Numbered from the stretch's first letter, positions 29,062 to 40,835 are shown. The stretch is 64,000 bases of DNA from Yersinia bercovieri ATCC 43970 (GCF_013282745.1 NZ_CP054044.1:620001-684000); one strand, 5' to 3'. Notes: generated by a model not told the origin, from the letters alone. Numbers and translations: made by a program.

Positions 29062-31623
29062 ATGACAGACTCCAAGTGGCCGGAAACACGGGCAAAAGGG
29101 GATAATGTTTTCTTCGCAAAACAAACTTTACAGGCCATGGCCTTGTTAGTGGGAGCAACCATTATTATTGCTGCGGTGGGCATCATCTATATTGCCTCAC
29201 AGTTGAATGAACAAGCACAGTCCCAAAGCCGTTTTCTGGTAGAGAAAGCCTGGCAAATGCGCCAGGACGCCATAAAAGTTCGCATCAAAGATAATGCATT
29301 TTGGGGGGATGCTTACGAGCATCTGCATACCAAAGTGGACCCCGAGTGGGCCTATGTCAGCCAAAATCTGGGGCCGTCGCTGTATAACGACTTTCGCTAT
29401 GAAGGCGTATTTGTGGTTGATGGGCAGGGAAAGACCCGCTACTCCGTCATCAAAGGGCAGTTGGCCAGTACCAGTTTGCTAGATTGGCTCGGCCAAGATA
29501 TTACCCCCATTATTGATGCGGCACGCCAGCGGGCGACACAACAATATATCGCGACAGAAACCATTGAGGTGGCGGGGCAACCGGTGATCGTGGCCGCCGC
29601 GGCCTTAACCACCGGCAGTGACCCGCGCGTTAAATCAGTCGCCGGTGCACCTTCTGTTTTAGTTTTTATCGATTTTCTGACCCAAACTGAGCTAAGTGCC
29701 TTAGGCGAAGATTATGGTATCCATCAACTGCGCACACCTCGAGACAAAGAGGATGCCGCCGCCAACCCGTCAATGCTGCTATCCTCAGATGATAATAGTA
29801 CGCTGGCGCTGCACTGGAACCAAAATATGCCCGGTGCACAACTGCTCAATATCTTGCTCCCGCTGCTGGCACTGGTTGCACTGATCCTAGGGCTATCCGG
29901 CTGGCTGGTACTAAGGCGTGCAATGTCCGAAGCACAGATTGCCGATGAAAATAGAGCCGCCTTGATAGCCAGCGAAGAGCGTTTTCGTCATGTCGCCGAA
30001 GCCGCCACTGACTGGTTATGGGAGACCGATGCCAATCTGCGCATCACCTATCTGTCTCAGCGTTTTTTAACCATCACCGGATTAAGTGTGGAGCATTGGC
30101 TAGGGCGTAATCTGGATTCGCTGCTCAATTGCGAGATTATTCCGCTCCGCTCCTGGCTGCAACATACCCATCTCACCGAGTCGCGCAATGAGCTGCAATG
30201 CACCTATTTCTCTGCCCAAGGCGAGAAACGGATCTGCCGTATTTATGCCAAACCCATTATCAAAAATGGCGAAACCATCGGTTTCCGTGGCACCGCATCG
30301 GATATCACCCGAGAAATAGAAGCGCAGGAGCGTATTCAGCACCTCTCTTTGCATGATGCGCTGACAGGTTTACCTAATCGTCTGCGAATGAAAGAGTTTC
30401 TGGAAAATAAGCTGCGAAATCTCGCCGCCTCACCGCACCCGCTGGTTATTCTCAATGTTGATTTGGATAAATTTAAGCCGGTTAACGACACCTTCGGTCA
30501 TATTGCTGGCGATAAGGTGCTGCATCAAGTCTCTGAGCGGCTAAGAAGTTGTTTGCGCGATCAAGATTTAGTGGCCCGTCAGGGGGGAGATGAGTTCATT
30601 CTGATTATTACCGGCCTCTCCTCAATCAAGGAGATTGAGCAGCTCTGCGCCCGCGTGATTACGCACATCGAAAGCCCTTACGTCATTAATGATCAGGATA
30701 TTTATATCAGTGCCAGCATCGGTATCGCGCTGGCTCCGCAAGACTCCATGCAGGCCGAGGAGCTATTGCGCTTTGCCGATATTGCCATGTATGAAGCCAA
30801 AAACAGTGACCTTAACCACTGGAGTTTCTACTCCAGTGAGATGAATGATCGGCTAATGCAGCGCAGTGAACTGGAGCGATTTTTACGTCAAGCCGTCAAA
30901 CACAACGAATTCAGCCTCTATTACCAGCCGCGTTACCGCATCGAAGGCACGCAACTAACTGGTGCCGAAGCTCTGGTGCGCTGGAATCACCCGGTGCTGG
31001 GGCTGCTGATGCCGGATCAATTTATTGCGCTGGCAGAAGAGACCGGGCTTATCACCTCAATCAGCGACTGGACTATGTTGCAGGCGTGTCAGGATGCCTC
31101 CACATGGCATCCGTCACTGATTGTTTCGGTCAATATTTCCGCCATTGAATTCCGCAGCCAGCGCCTGATTGAGCGGGTGCGACAAGTGCTACTGCTAACA
31201 GGGCTGCCCAGCCATCGGCTGGAGCTGGAGATCACCGAGCGGATCATGATTGAAGATGCCGACGGGGCATTTAAGACCATGACGGCGCTCAAAGCCCTTG
31301 GCGTGCGCTTATCGATGGATGATTTTGGCACGGGCTACTCATCACTAAACTATCTGCGCCGCTTCCCGTTTGATGGGCTGAAGATTGATAAAAGCTTTAT
31401 TGATGAGCTGGCTGAATCACATGAGGGGCAGTCGATTGTCGAGGGCATCATTAATCTTGGTCATGCACTCTCAATGACAGTGACGGCAGAAGGGGTTGAA
31501 ACCGAGGCGCAACTGGGCTATTTACAGTCGCTAATGTGTGATGAAGTGCAGGGTTACTTATTGGGCAAGCCAATGAGATTGCATGATTTATCGGTGCTTA
31601 TCCGCAATGCCTATTTCGACTAA
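29062..31623 (+). CDS. CHASE4-PAS-GGDEF-EAL membrane protein (cyclic-di-GMP turnover)
   Basis: 853 residues from ATG 29062, which has AAGGGA 7 nt upstream. One membrane helix near residues 20-45, a periplasmic CHASE4-type sensor (NAFWGDAYEHLHTKVDPEWAYV, about residues 75-95), a second helix near 275-290, then PAS (RFRHVAEAATDWLWETD, about 310), GGDEF (intact RQGGDEF, about residue 507) and EAL (intact GAEALVRWNHP, about 636; DDFGTGYSSLNYL; KIDKSFI). Both catalytic motifs look complete, so it could make or break cyclic-di-GMP; the net direction cannot be read. It stands alone, convergent with the hyp genes. Confidence 0.93.
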   Translation: MTDSKWPETRAKGDNVFFAKQTLQAMALLVGATIIIAAVGIIYIASQLNEQAQSQSRFLVEKAWQMRQDAIKVRIKDNAFWGDAYEHLHTKVDPEWAYVSQNLGPSLYNDFRYEGVFVVDGQGKTRYSVIKGQLASTSLLDWLGQDITPIIDAARQRATQQYIATETIEVAGQPVIVAAAALTTGSDPRVKSVAGAPSVLVFIDFLTQTELSALGEDYGIHQLRTPRDKEDAAANPSMLLSSDDNSTLALHWNQNMPGAQLLNILLPLLALVALILGLSGWLVLRRAMSEAQIADENRAALIASEERFRHVAEAATDWLWETDANLRITYLSQRFLTITGLSVEHWLGRNLDSLLNCEIIPLRSWLQHTHLTESRNELQCTYFSAQGEKRICRIYAKPIIKNGETIGFRGTASDITREIEAQERIQHLSLHDALTGLPNRLRMKEFLENKLRNLAASPHPLVILNVDLDKFKPVNDTFGHIAGDKVLHQVSERLRSCLRDQDLVARQGGDEFILIITGLSSIKEIEQLCARVITHIESPYVINDQDIYISASIGIALAPQDSMQAEELLRFADIAMYEAKNSDLNHWSFYSSEMNDRLMQRSELERFLRQAVKHNEFSLYYQPRYRIEGTQLTGAEALVRWNHPVLGLLMPDQFIALAEETGLITSISDWTMLQACQDASTWHPSLIVSVNISAIEFRSQRLIERVRQVLLLTGLPSHRLELEITERIMIEDADGAFKTMTALKALGVRLSMDDFGTGYSSLNYLRRFPFDGLKIDKSFIDELAESHEGQSIVEGIINLGHALSMTVTAEGVETEAQLGYLQSLMCDEVQGYLLGKPMRLHDLSVLIRNAYFD

Positions 31624-31663
31624 CTGCCGCACCACCCAACACCGCTCGGTCTCGGGGCAATGA

Positions 31664-33952
<2,289 letters not shown>

Positions 33953-34001
33953 ATCACACTCCCACTGATAGTTAATTCTCTGCCGCTTAAAGGACTCTGG
34001 G

Positions 34002-34126
34002 ATCCCAAAAGTAATTGGAGTCGCAGGTAGGCAGCAAGTAAGCAAATCCCGATGAGCTGACACTAGTCAGTGATTCGGGTGAGCGAACGCAGCTAACACC
34101 CCTGCGGCTTCAAGTACGAATGGGAT
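34002..34126. repeat. Complete ERIC element between hypE and hypF
   Basis: About 125 bp with imperfect terminal inverted repeats (ATCCCAAAAGTAATTGGAG and CTTCAAGTACGAATGGGAT) and the ERIC core (GTGATTCGGGTGAGCGAACG then CAGCTAACACC). Its right end meets the hypE stop codon. On the minus strand it spans the upstream half of the hypE-hypF gap, so it is transcribed inside the operon, where it could fold and affect hypF expression. Confidence 0.85.
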
Positions 34127-35142
34127 TAACAAATACGCGGTAAAGGTTCATCGAGCGGCAGATCCAATCGCCGCGAGACACCAAACGCACCACATAAGCG
34201 CACCTGCTGGCGTTCGGTTACTTGCCCGATCACTGCGGCATCAAGACCTAGCGGATGGCGATGCAGTGCGGCCAATACCACCGGCTGCGCCTCGGGGGCG
34301 ACCACCAGCACCAGTTTGCCTTCATTGGCAAAGTTGAGCGCATCCAGCCCCAGCAGCTCGCAGATCCCGCGCACTGCCGATTTTAGCGGCAAATCTGCTT
34401 CGTTGATCTCCATGCCGCAACCACTGGCGGCGGCGAATTCGTGCAAAATTGCGGTGACCCCACCGCGAGTTGCATCACGCAGCGCTCTCACCCCCGCAAT
34501 AGCACGCAGTGGCGCAATCAAGGGGGCCAGTAGCGCGCAATCACTGCTCAGCTCGGCCTCCAGCCCCAAACCTTCCCGCAGGTTGAGGATGGTCGCGCCA
34601 TGATCACCTAAGGTGCCGCTGACAATGATCCGATCGCCGGCACGGATCATTGCGGTTCCCCACTGGATCTCGGCGGGGATCACGCCGATGCCGGTGGTGT
34701 TGATAAAGATCTTATCTGCCGCCCCGCGCTGTACCACTTTGGTATCGCCAGTGACGATCTGAATACCCGCCTGCTGGGCGGTAGCGGCCATCGAGTGCAC
34801 AATGCGCTCAAGGTCAGCCATCGGCAGCCCCTCTTCCAGAATAAAGCCACAGGAGAGATAGCGCGGGGTTGCGCCACTGACTGCCACATCATTGGCGGTG
34901 CCGCACACTGCCAGCTTGCCAATGTCGCCACCGGGGAAGAAAAGCGGATCAATGACGTAGCTGTCGGTCGAGATGGCCAGTCGATCTCCTTGCGCCACCA
35001 GATCCGCCAGCGCGATACGCGCCTGATCTTCCCGCTCATTCAGCGCTGGGTTAGAAAATGCCGTCAGAAACAGCGACTCGATCAAGCTCTGCATCGCCCG
35101 GCCACCACTGCCGTGAGCCAAGGTAATCTCTTTGTTATTCAT
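34126..35142 (-). CDS. hypE: Hydrogenase maturation protein HypE
   Basis: PurM-like ATPase that dehydrates the HypF-made thiocarbamate on its own C-terminal cysteine to thiocyanate, then donates CN to iron. 338 residues. ITLAHGSGGRAMQSLIESLF at the N-terminus, GDIGKLAVCGTANDVAVSGA, and the essential C-terminus ending PRIC are all present. Upstream the gap to hypD is 158 bp, filled by a palindromic repeat, the only large break in an otherwise overlapping operon. Confidence 0.96.
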   Translation of the reverse strand: MNNKEITLAHGSGGRAMQSLIESLFLTAFSNPALNEREDQARIALADLVAQGDRLAISTDSYVIDPLFFPGGDIGKLAVCGTANDVAVSGATPRYLSCGFILEEGLPMADLERIVHSMAATAQQAGIQIVTGDTKVVQRGAADKIFINTTGIGVIPAEIQWGTAMIRAGDRIIVSGTLGDHGATILNLREGLGLEAELSSDCALLAPLIAPLRAIAGVRALRDATRGGVTAILHEFAAASGCGMEINEADLPLKSAVRGICELLGLDALNFANEGKLVLVVAPEAQPVVLAALHRHPLGLDAAVIGQVTERQQVRLCGAFGVSRRLDLPLDEPLPRIC

Positions 35143-35164
35143 TATGTTGTAGCCTGATTATTGA

Positions 35165-35290
35165 TTTTGATAACCAATAGTTATAGTTCGGAGACTAGCG
35201 GGGCGACTACACCGATGGGCGCTCCGACGACTTGCGTCGCTACGATCCATTCGGCACATCTCCCCGCCGGCCAGCTTTGCCATAACTCTG
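35165..35290. repeat. Dispersed palindromic repeat (Ypal-like), copy 2
   Basis: Inverted-orientation match of the 8204-8316 repeat, nearly filling the hypD-hypE gap. The two arms pair imperfectly around about 35228-35233 (GCGGGG..GA, CCGATGG and GACG are mirrored), so the RNA could form a long hairpin within the operon transcript. The arms continue a little beyond the part shared with copy 1. Confidence 0.7.
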
Positions 35291-35300
35291 ATATCGAAAA

Positions 35301-36413
35301 CTATCGATATTGATAGTAAGCGGAGCAAGCCCCCTCGGAGGAGACCATCAGCGCCCCAAATGCATTTTCTGGCGTACATTCGCCGCCGAACAGCGGGCAT
35401 TGATCTGGCTTGCAGCGGCCGGTCAACACCTCACCGCAACGGGATCGCGGATCATCGGCGACCCGCTGCTGTTGCGGGTTGAAGCGCAACTCGGCATCGA
35501 AAGCCTGATACGCTGGGCTTATCTGGACACCGGAGTCGGCTATCTCGCCCAAGCCGCGCCATTCACTGCTGGCTTTAGCGGTAAAGACCTCCGCCAGCGC
35601 CTGTTGCGCCAGTAAGTTGCCACTGTCCGGCACAATGCGGCGATACTGGTTCTCCACCGCGCAGCGCCCGCTGACCTTCTGTTCCAGCAGCATCACCAGC
35701 CCTTGCAAGATATCTAGCGGTTCAAAACCCGTGACCACCAGCGGCTTACAAAATTGATCGCAAATAAAGCCGTATGGCGTGGTGCCGATCACCATGCTGA
35801 CATGGCCGGGAGCCAGAAAGCCGTCGATGCGCACATCTGGTTGTTGCAGCAGGCTGCGCAGAGTGGGAATGATGGTGATGTGCTGACAGAACAGGGTGAA
35901 GTTACTCAGCCCGAGCCGCCTGGCCTGTTGCAGAGTTAAGGCACTGGCGGGCATGGTAGTTTCGAAACCCAGGCCGAAAAACACCACTTCCCGCTCTGGG
36001 TTTTGCTGTGCCAGTGTCAGCGCATCCAGCGGCGAGTAGACCACGCGAATATCCGCGCCGCGCCGCTTGGCATCTAGCATTGAGCCATTACGCCCCGGTA
36101 CGCGCATGGCGTCGCCGTAGGTGCAGAAAATCACCTCCGGATGGGCGGCAATTTCAAGGCAGCTGTCGATACGCCCCATCGGCAACACACACACCGGACA
36201 ACCCGGCCCATGGACAAACTCCAGCCCGTCCGGCAGCAGTTGATCGAGGCCAAACTTGAAGATCGCATGGGTATGACCGCCGCACACCTCCATGATCTGC
36301 AATGGCAAGCACTGTTGATCCGGCAGTTGCGGCAGTTGCGGCAGTAAGTGTTCGATCCGGGCCAGTAAGGCGCTCACCAAGGCGGGATCGCGGAACTCAT
36401 CAACGTAGCGCAT
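35301..36413 (-). CDS. hypD: Hydrogenase maturation iron-sulfur protein HypD
   Basis: [4Fe-4S] scaffold that, with HypC, assembles the Fe(CN)2CO unit. 370 residues from ATG 36413 ([16 protein letters not shown]), matching the E. coli start. Conserved signatures: [55 protein letters not shown], and the cluster cysteines in [18 protein letters not shown]. The longer frame to 36506 is rejected because it overlaps hypC with unrelated sequence. Overlaps hypC by 14 bp. Confidence 0.96.
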   Translation of the reverse strand: MRYVDEFRDPALVSALLARIEHLLPQLPQLPDQQCLPLQIMEVCGGHTHAIFKFGLDQLLPDGLEFVHGPGCPVCVLPMGRIDSCLEIAAHPEVIFCTYGDAMRVPGRNGSMLDAKRRGADIRVVYSPLDALTLAQQNPEREVVFFGLGFETTMPASALTLQQARRLGLSNFTLFCQHITIIPTLRSLLQQPDVRIDGFLAPGHVSMVIGTTPYGFICDQFCKPLVVTGFEPLDILQGLVMLLEQKVSGRCAVENQYRRIVPDSGNLLAQQALAEVFTAKASSEWRGLGEIADSGVQISPAYQAFDAELRFNPQQQRVADDPRSRCGEVLTGRCKPDQCPLFGGECTPENAFGALMVSSEGACSAYYQYR

Positions 36414-36684
36414 CACCAGCCCCACTTGCCATATGGTCCAGATCCAATCCAACCGCCTGCATATGGGCCAGCGCGGCCAGTGTCTGCCGGGCCTCCTCCT
36501 CATCAAGCAAGCTCATGGCGAAGCCGACATGCACCAATACCCATTGGCCGAGTAGGGCCGCTGGTGATTCATCACACACTAGCGCGATATTGATCTCACG
36601 TTTTACGCCGCTCACCTCGACCCAAGCCAGCTGGTGGATATCCTCACCGACAGCCACAATTTTACCGGGTACGCCTAAGCACAT
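36400..36684 (-). CDS. hypC: Hydrogenase maturation chaperone HypC/HybG
   Basis: Small chaperone that carries the Fe(CN)2CO group with HypD and delivers it to the large-subunit precursor. 94 residues from ATG 36684, giving the obligatory N-terminus [10 protein letters not shown] with the active Cys2. In E. coli a separate HybG serves hydrogenase 2; here one gene sits in the single run and presumably serves HybC. Overlaps hypB upstream and hypD downstream. Confidence 0.94.
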   Translation of the reverse strand: MCLGVPGKIVAVGEDIHQLAWVEVSGVKREINIALVCDESPAALLGQWVLVHVGFAMSLLDEEEARQTLAALAHMQAVGLDLDHMASGAGDALR

Positions 36685-37805
36685 CGCTGCGCCTCCAGCC
36701 ACTCCAGCCACAGATCCATCCCCTCGCCGCTACTGGCGGACAGGGCAATCACCTGAATGCCCGGATTCACCTGGCGGGCATAGGCGATGCACTGCTCAAT
36801 ATCGAAATCCAGATAGGGCAGCAGATCGATTTTATTGATAATCATCAAGCTGGATGCGGCAAACATATGGGGGTATTTCAACGGCTTATCTTCGCCTTCG
36901 GTCACTGAGAGCACCGCCACTTTATGGCGCTCCCCCAGATCAAAGCTGGCGGGGCAAACCAAATTGCCGACATTTTCAATAAATAGCAGGCTGTCATTGC
37001 TCAGATCCAAGCGGTGCGCGGCATCATGCACCATCTGCGCATCCAGATGGCAGCCTTTGCCGGTATTGACCTGAATCGCCGGCACCCCCGTGGCACGAAT
37101 GCGCTCGGCATCGTGGGTGGTTTGCTGATCGCCTTCAATCACCGCGCAAGGCACCAGCCCTGCCAGCCGTCGCAGAGTAGTGGTCAACAAGGTCGTTTTG
37201 CCGGAACCGGGGCTGGAGACCAGATTCAGCGCCAGAATATGTTGCTCAACAAAATGCTCACGGTTATGGCTGGCTAACTGGTTATTTTTACTCAGCACAT
37301 CTTGCTCGATTTGCAGCAAACGGCGCTGCCCCATCCCCGGCGCATGGCTACCGGCCTCACCTTGCCCGTAATGCAGCCCTTGTTGATCGGCATGTAGCTG
37401 CGGGGTAAAAGGCTCCACGGCGGGCGCATCAGTGTCGTCGGGTTCAGAGAAAGTCAGCGACTCAGGGGCTTTGTCATGCTCAGCGCCTTTACCATGATAG
37501 TGGTGATGGACATCGCCTTGATGGTAGTAATAGTGGTGATGGACAATGACTGGCTGTGTGCCTTTGGCGACATATTTGTGTTTATGCTTATGCTGAATGT
37601 TTGCCGCATTGGTATCACTGTCGTGCTGGTCATGATGGTGGTGGCCATCATCATGGTCGTGATGGTCATGATGGTGGTGGCCGTCATGATGGTCGTGATG
37701 GTCATGATGGTGGTGGCCGTCATGATGGTCGTGATGGTCGTGATGGTGACTGTCGTCGCCCTCGATTTTTCTCTCGCCGCTGGCGCAGCCACAAGTGGTA
37801 CACAT
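36675..37805 (-). CDS. hypB: Hydrogenase nickel-insertion GTPase HypB with expanded His-rich region
   Basis: GTPase that inserts nickel with HypA. 376 residues, against about 290 in E. coli. N-terminal metal site [11 protein letters not shown], then a histidine/aspartate-rich tract (residues about 20-62) built of three near-identical 12-residue units, a second His patch ([22 protein letters not shown], about 86-107), then the G domain from about residue 170: [16 protein letters not shown] (P-loop), [26 protein letters not shown] (metal-binding Cys-His), [10 protein letters not shown], and NKIDLLPYL. The extra histidines should store nickel. 21-bp gap after hypA. Confidence 0.95.
   Translation of the reverse strand: MCTTCGCASGERKIEGDDSHHHDHHDHHDGHHHHDHHDHHDGHHHHDHHDHDDGHHHHDQHDSDTNAANIQHKHKHKYVAKGTQPVIVHHHYYYHQGDVHHHYHGKGAEHDKAPESLTFSEPDDTDAPAVEPFTPQLHADQQGLHYGQGEAGSHAPGMGQRRLLQIEQDVLSKNNQLASHNREHFVEQHILALNLVSSPGSGKTTLLTTTLRRLAGLVPCAVIEGDQQTTHDAERIRATGVPAIQVNTGKGCHLDAQMVHDAAHRLDLSNDSLLFIENVGNLVCPASFDLGERHKVAVLSVTEGEDKPLKYPHMFAASSLMIINKIDLLPYLDFDIEQCIAYARQVNPGIQVIALSASSGEGMDLWLEWLEAQRCA
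37624..37750. repeat. 36-bp tandem repeat inside hypB (His-rich coding)
   Basis: About three and a half copies of a 36-bp unit coding for the pattern [12 protein letters not shown]. Copies are almost identical at DNA level, so copy number can change by recombination or slippage without breaking the frame. Confidence 0.8.
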
Positions 37806-37825
37806 AGGAACTCACTCCTTCAGAA

Positions 37826-38167
37826 TTATTCCACTTCTATCTGTTTCACCTGCAAATTGCCGCCACTCTCTACTTGCAGAGCATGGCTGCCGCAATGCGG
37901 GCACCCGGCATCATGCCGTTCAATCTCTACGCTGGCGCTACACTCCCAGCACCAAGCCGTTGCCGGCAAGTAGCTGAGATGCAGTTGGCAATCGGCGGCC
38001 AGTGTCTGGCGGCTAGCGACATCAAAACTGAATCGCAGGGCGCTCTCTTCAATGCAAGAGAGCGCCCCAATCTCTAGCCATACTGCGGTTACCCGTTTGG
38101 CACCGTGGCGCTGCGCCTGCTGTTCAATCAGCTCTAGCGTGCTGAGGCATAAGCTGATTTCATGCAT
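37826..38167 (-). CDS. hypA: Hydrogenase nickel-insertion protein HypA/HybF
   Basis: Zinc- and nickel-binding partner of HypB, 113 residues. MHEISLCLSTLELIEQQA carries the nickel-binding N-terminal MHE; the zinc site is CWECSASVEIERHDAGCPHCG with two Cys pairs. Equivalent to HybF in the E. coli hyb operon by position after hybE. Overlaps hybE by 8 bp. Confidence 0.95.
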   Translation of the reverse strand: MHEISLCLSTLELIEQQAQRHGAKRVTAVWLEIGALSCIEESALRFSFDVASRQTLAADCQLHLSYLPATAWCWECSASVEIERHDAGCPHCGSHALQVESGGNLQVKQIEVE

Positions 38168-38657
38168 GCTGATTCTTTATTTGGCTAACTTTATTAAACA
38201 AAGCGCGCCGCCGTGGATTGGCAGGGCCGTCGGCATCTACCACCGGCAGTGAGAGCGCCATGCGCGCACTTTGCTCTGCCAGTTGCAGCGCCCGCTCCGC
38301 GCTGAGGGTAGTATCCAGTGGCGACATCAGCGAGCGACTCAGGTATTGGCCACAGCCCGCCACTTCGCTGACGGTAAAACCGATGGTGCCACAAGGCAGC
38401 GCTAGCATCAGTCGCTCACCCACAGTGCGGCGCTGCCAGCTCTGACTCGGCCCCGGTAACACCACTAAACTCAGCATCCACGGTGTCAATAGCGCGCCAA
38501 TCCACTGCTGCTCAAATAGCTGAAATCCACAGGCCCGCAGTGGGATGTGGTCGCGGTAAAACGGCAAACCGCGCATCGACTCAGCCGCTATCTGACCAAA
38601 GCGACTCTCCAGCAATGCCGCCGGATGGTGTTGATGGCCGGTAATCACATCAGACAT
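38160..38657 (-). CDS. hybE: Hydrogenase-2 assembly chaperone HybE
   Basis: Chaperone that binds the Tat signal of the small subunit and helps large/small assembly before export. 165 residues from ATG 38657. Family segments WIGALLTPWMLSLVVLPGP, LMLALPCGTIGFTVSEV and LSRSLMSPLDT match HybE/HyaE-type [NiFe] chaperones. Start chosen by similarity to E. coli HybE; the frame runs upstream to 38690 inside hybD. Confidence 0.92.
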   Translation of the reverse strand: MSDVITGHQHHPAALLESRFGQIAAESMRGLPFYRDHIPLRACGFQLFEQQWIGALLTPWMLSLVVLPGPSQSWQRRTVGERLMLALPCGTIGFTVSEVAGCGQYLSRSLMSPLDTTLSAERALQLAEQSARMALSLPVVDADGPANPRRRALFNKVSQIKNQHA

Positions 38658-39141
38658 GACTCTCTTCCCGTCGGTTGAGGGTGACGCCACTGGCCCGCAG
38701 CGCCGCCAGGATCTGTTCCAGTGCCGGTTCCATTGCTTGCGTCACGGTCGAGGTCAGGCCGATCCCCGGCGCCAGTGACTCCGGCACCACGCCCACCAGT
38801 GTCAGTTGGCGCGGGAACTCATCAGTCAGTTGTAGCGCCATCAGCACATCACATAGCCCCAGTTGATGGGGCGACACTTTGCGGCTAAACATGGCGGGGA
38901 TCTCTTTATCACGCAGCACCGCGACACTGCCCGGCGGCTGGCCAGTTAGCACCGCATCGGCCACAATCAGATGCTCGCGATTCGCCATCGCCTCCATTAG
39001 CTCCAGACCAGCCGTGCCGCCATCCAGCACTTCGACACCCGCAGGAATGGCAAAGCGCTGCTCCAGTGCTTCCACCAGACGCACTCCCACCGCTTCATCA
39101 CTCAGTAGCAAATTACCTATACCTAATACCAAAATCCCCAT
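38650..39141 (-). CDS. hybD: Hydrogenase-2 maturation endopeptidase HybD
   Basis: Nickel-dependent protease that removes the C-terminal peptide of pre-HybC once nickel is in place. 163 residues from ATG 39141, whose ATG overlaps the hybC stop (TGATG). MGILVLGIGNLLLSDEAVGVR (nickel-binding Glu16 region), VLDGGTAGLELM (Asp38), and VSPHQLGLCDVL (His93) are the three ligand regions, all intact. Confidence 0.95.
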   Translation of the reverse strand: MGILVLGIGNLLLSDEAVGVRLVEALEQRFAIPAGVEVLDGGTAGLELMEAMANREHLIVADAVLTGQPPGSVAVLRDKEIPAMFSRKVSPHQLGLCDVLMALQLTDEFPRQLTLVGVVPESLAPGIGLTSTVTQAMEPALEQILAALRASGVTLNRREESHV

Positions 39142-40835
39142 CACAGCACCTTGACTTTGGTCACTTCGTTGCCCGTTGTATCAACAATATGTACAGCACA
39201 AGACATACACGGGTCGAATGAGTGAATGGTTCGCACCACCTCTAGCGGCTTGGCAGGATCAGCAATCGGCGTGCCCACCAGCGCTTGCTCGTATGGCCCC
39301 GGTTCGTCGTTATAATTACGTGGCCCGGCATTCCAGGTGGAGGGCACCACCGCCTGATAATTGGCGATTTTGCCATCCTTAATCACCACCCAGTGCGACA
39401 ACATGCCGCGCGGTGCCTCTTCAAATCCGACACCACGTATTTCCCCTGTCAATGGAATATCCGGCTTGATAAAGGTTTCCACATCACCGGTGCCAATATT
39501 GGTGACCAGTGCCGTCCACTGCTGCGCCAGCGTTTCATGCAGCACGCAGCAATGCACCGCACGACCAATAATGCGGCCCAGTGTTGAAGGTAACTGTTCG
39601 GCAGTGATCCCCTGCCCGCTGAGCTGTTGATAGGCCGCGCCGATATCGCTGAAGTGCTGCTTGGTTGGCCCATGGTCTGCCGCCATGCCACACATCAGCC
39701 ACGCCAGTGGCCCCACTTCCACGGTTTTGCCGTAGAAGGTCGGCGCTTTGACCCACGAATATTTGCCATCTTCCTGCCAGCCGGTGTAGTTCGGGTTGGT
39801 TTTACCCTCCCATGGCGCGAGCGGTTCGTCGTCCTGATACCAGGCGTGTTTGCCGCTCTCGGCGATACCTTTGATCAGATAGGGATCGTTGTGATTGGCT
39901 ATCGGGCGGAAGCGGCCATTTTCCAGATAGCCCCCCGGCAGCAGGAAGGTTTCGCCTTTGCGATCTGTCGGTAGCTCCGGCACGCTGAGGTAGTTATCCG
40001 CCCCTTTGCCCAGATGGAGCCAGCCCGGATAGTGAGCGGCGATCACCGCCGTATCCACTTTGTAAACTTGCTCGATAAAGCTGCCCAGACGATCGATGAA
40101 GGATTTCACCAGCATCAGGCGCTCCAGATTGAGCACGCTCGGCATATCCAGATTGATCGGGTTAGCCACGCCACCTACCGCAAGATTCTGAATATGCGGG
40201 GTTTTACCGCCCAAAACTGCCACGATGCGGTTAGCATCGCGCTGACACTCCAGTGCTTGCAGGTAGTGCGCCACCGCAATCAAATTCACCTCTGGCGGCA
40301 GCGCCATCGCCGGATGGCCCCAATAGCCGTTGGCAAAAATACCCAACTGCCCGCTGGCGACCAGATCTTTGATTTTCTGCTGCACGCGGGTGAACTCTTC
40401 AGCGCTGTTCAATGGCCAACTGGATAGGCCGCTCAACATGGCGGCCGCCTTTTGTGGCGAGGCTTGCAGCGCAGAGGTGACATCCACCCAATCCAGCGCC
40501 GACAGTTGATAGAAGTGCACGATATGGTCATGAATGCTATGGGCCGCGAGGATCAGATTGCGGATATGTTGCGCGTTAACCGGCACCTCCATCCCCAGCG
40601 CGTTCTCCACCGCACGCACCGAGGCGATGGCATGAATGGTGGTACAGACGCCGCAAATGCGCTGCACAATCATCCAGGCATCGCGCGGATCGTTGCCCTG
40701 TAAAATCTCCTCCATGCCGCGCCACATGGTGCCGGAGGACCAGGCCTTGATCACCTTGCCATCCTCAATTTCGCAGTCGATCCGTAGGTGTCCCTCAATG
40801 CGGGTAACGGGATCAATGGTGATGCGTTGGCTCAT
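39141..40835 (-). CDS. hybC: Hydrogenase-2 large subunit (NiFe) HybC
   Basis: Catalytic subunit of the membrane-bound, periplasm-facing uptake hydrogenase. 564 residues before processing. Both nickel-ligand pairs are present: RICGVC (about residues 59-64) and DPCMSCAVH near the C-terminus. HybD should cut after that His, removing a 15-residue tail ending VTKVKVL, so the tail is intact. Very similar to E. coli HybC throughout. Overlaps hybB by 23 bp and hybD by 1-3 bp. Confidence 0.97.
   Translation of the reverse strand: MSQRITIDPVTRIEGHLRIDCEIEDGKVIKAWSSGTMWRGMEEILQGNDPRDAWMIVQRICGVCTTIHAIASVRAVENALGMEVPVNAQHIRNLILAAHSIHDHIVHFYQLSALDWVDVTSALQASPQKAAAMLSGLSSWPLNSAEEFTRVQQKIKDLVASGQLGIFANGYWGHPAMALPPEVNLIAVAHYLQALECQRDANRIVAVLGGKTPHIQNLAVGGVANPINLDMPSVLNLERLMLVKSFIDRLGSFIEQVYKVDTAVIAAHYPGWLHLGKGADNYLSVPELPTDRKGETFLLPGGYLENGRFRPIANHNDPYLIKGIAESGKHAWYQDDEPLAPWEGKTNPNYTGWQEDGKYSWVKAPTFYGKTVEVGPLAWLMCGMAADHGPTKQHFSDIGAAYQQLSGQGITAEQLPSTLGRIIGRAVHCCVLHETLAQQWTALVTNIGTGDVETFIKPDIPLTGEIRGVGFEEAPRGMLSHWVVIKDGKIANYQAVVPSTWNAGPRNYNDEPGPYEQALVGTPIADPAKPLEVVRTIHSFDPCMSCAVHIVDTTGNEVTKVKVL

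Noticed and set aside
33953..34063. N-terminal extension of hypF
   Set aside because: Encoded largely by the ERIC element; GTG 33952 has a better ribosome site and gives the family N-terminus.
35158..35400. 80-residue minus-strand frame overlapping the hypD end
   Set aside because: Repeat-derived and out of frame with hypD.
36414..36506. N-terminal extension of hypD
   Set aside because: Lies inside hypC in another frame and has no similarity to HypD; ATG 36413 matches the family start.
37476..37973. 165-residue Val/Met-rich plus-strand frame
   Set aside because: Antisense of the His-rich hypB tract; the apparent membrane protein is an artefact of the repeat.
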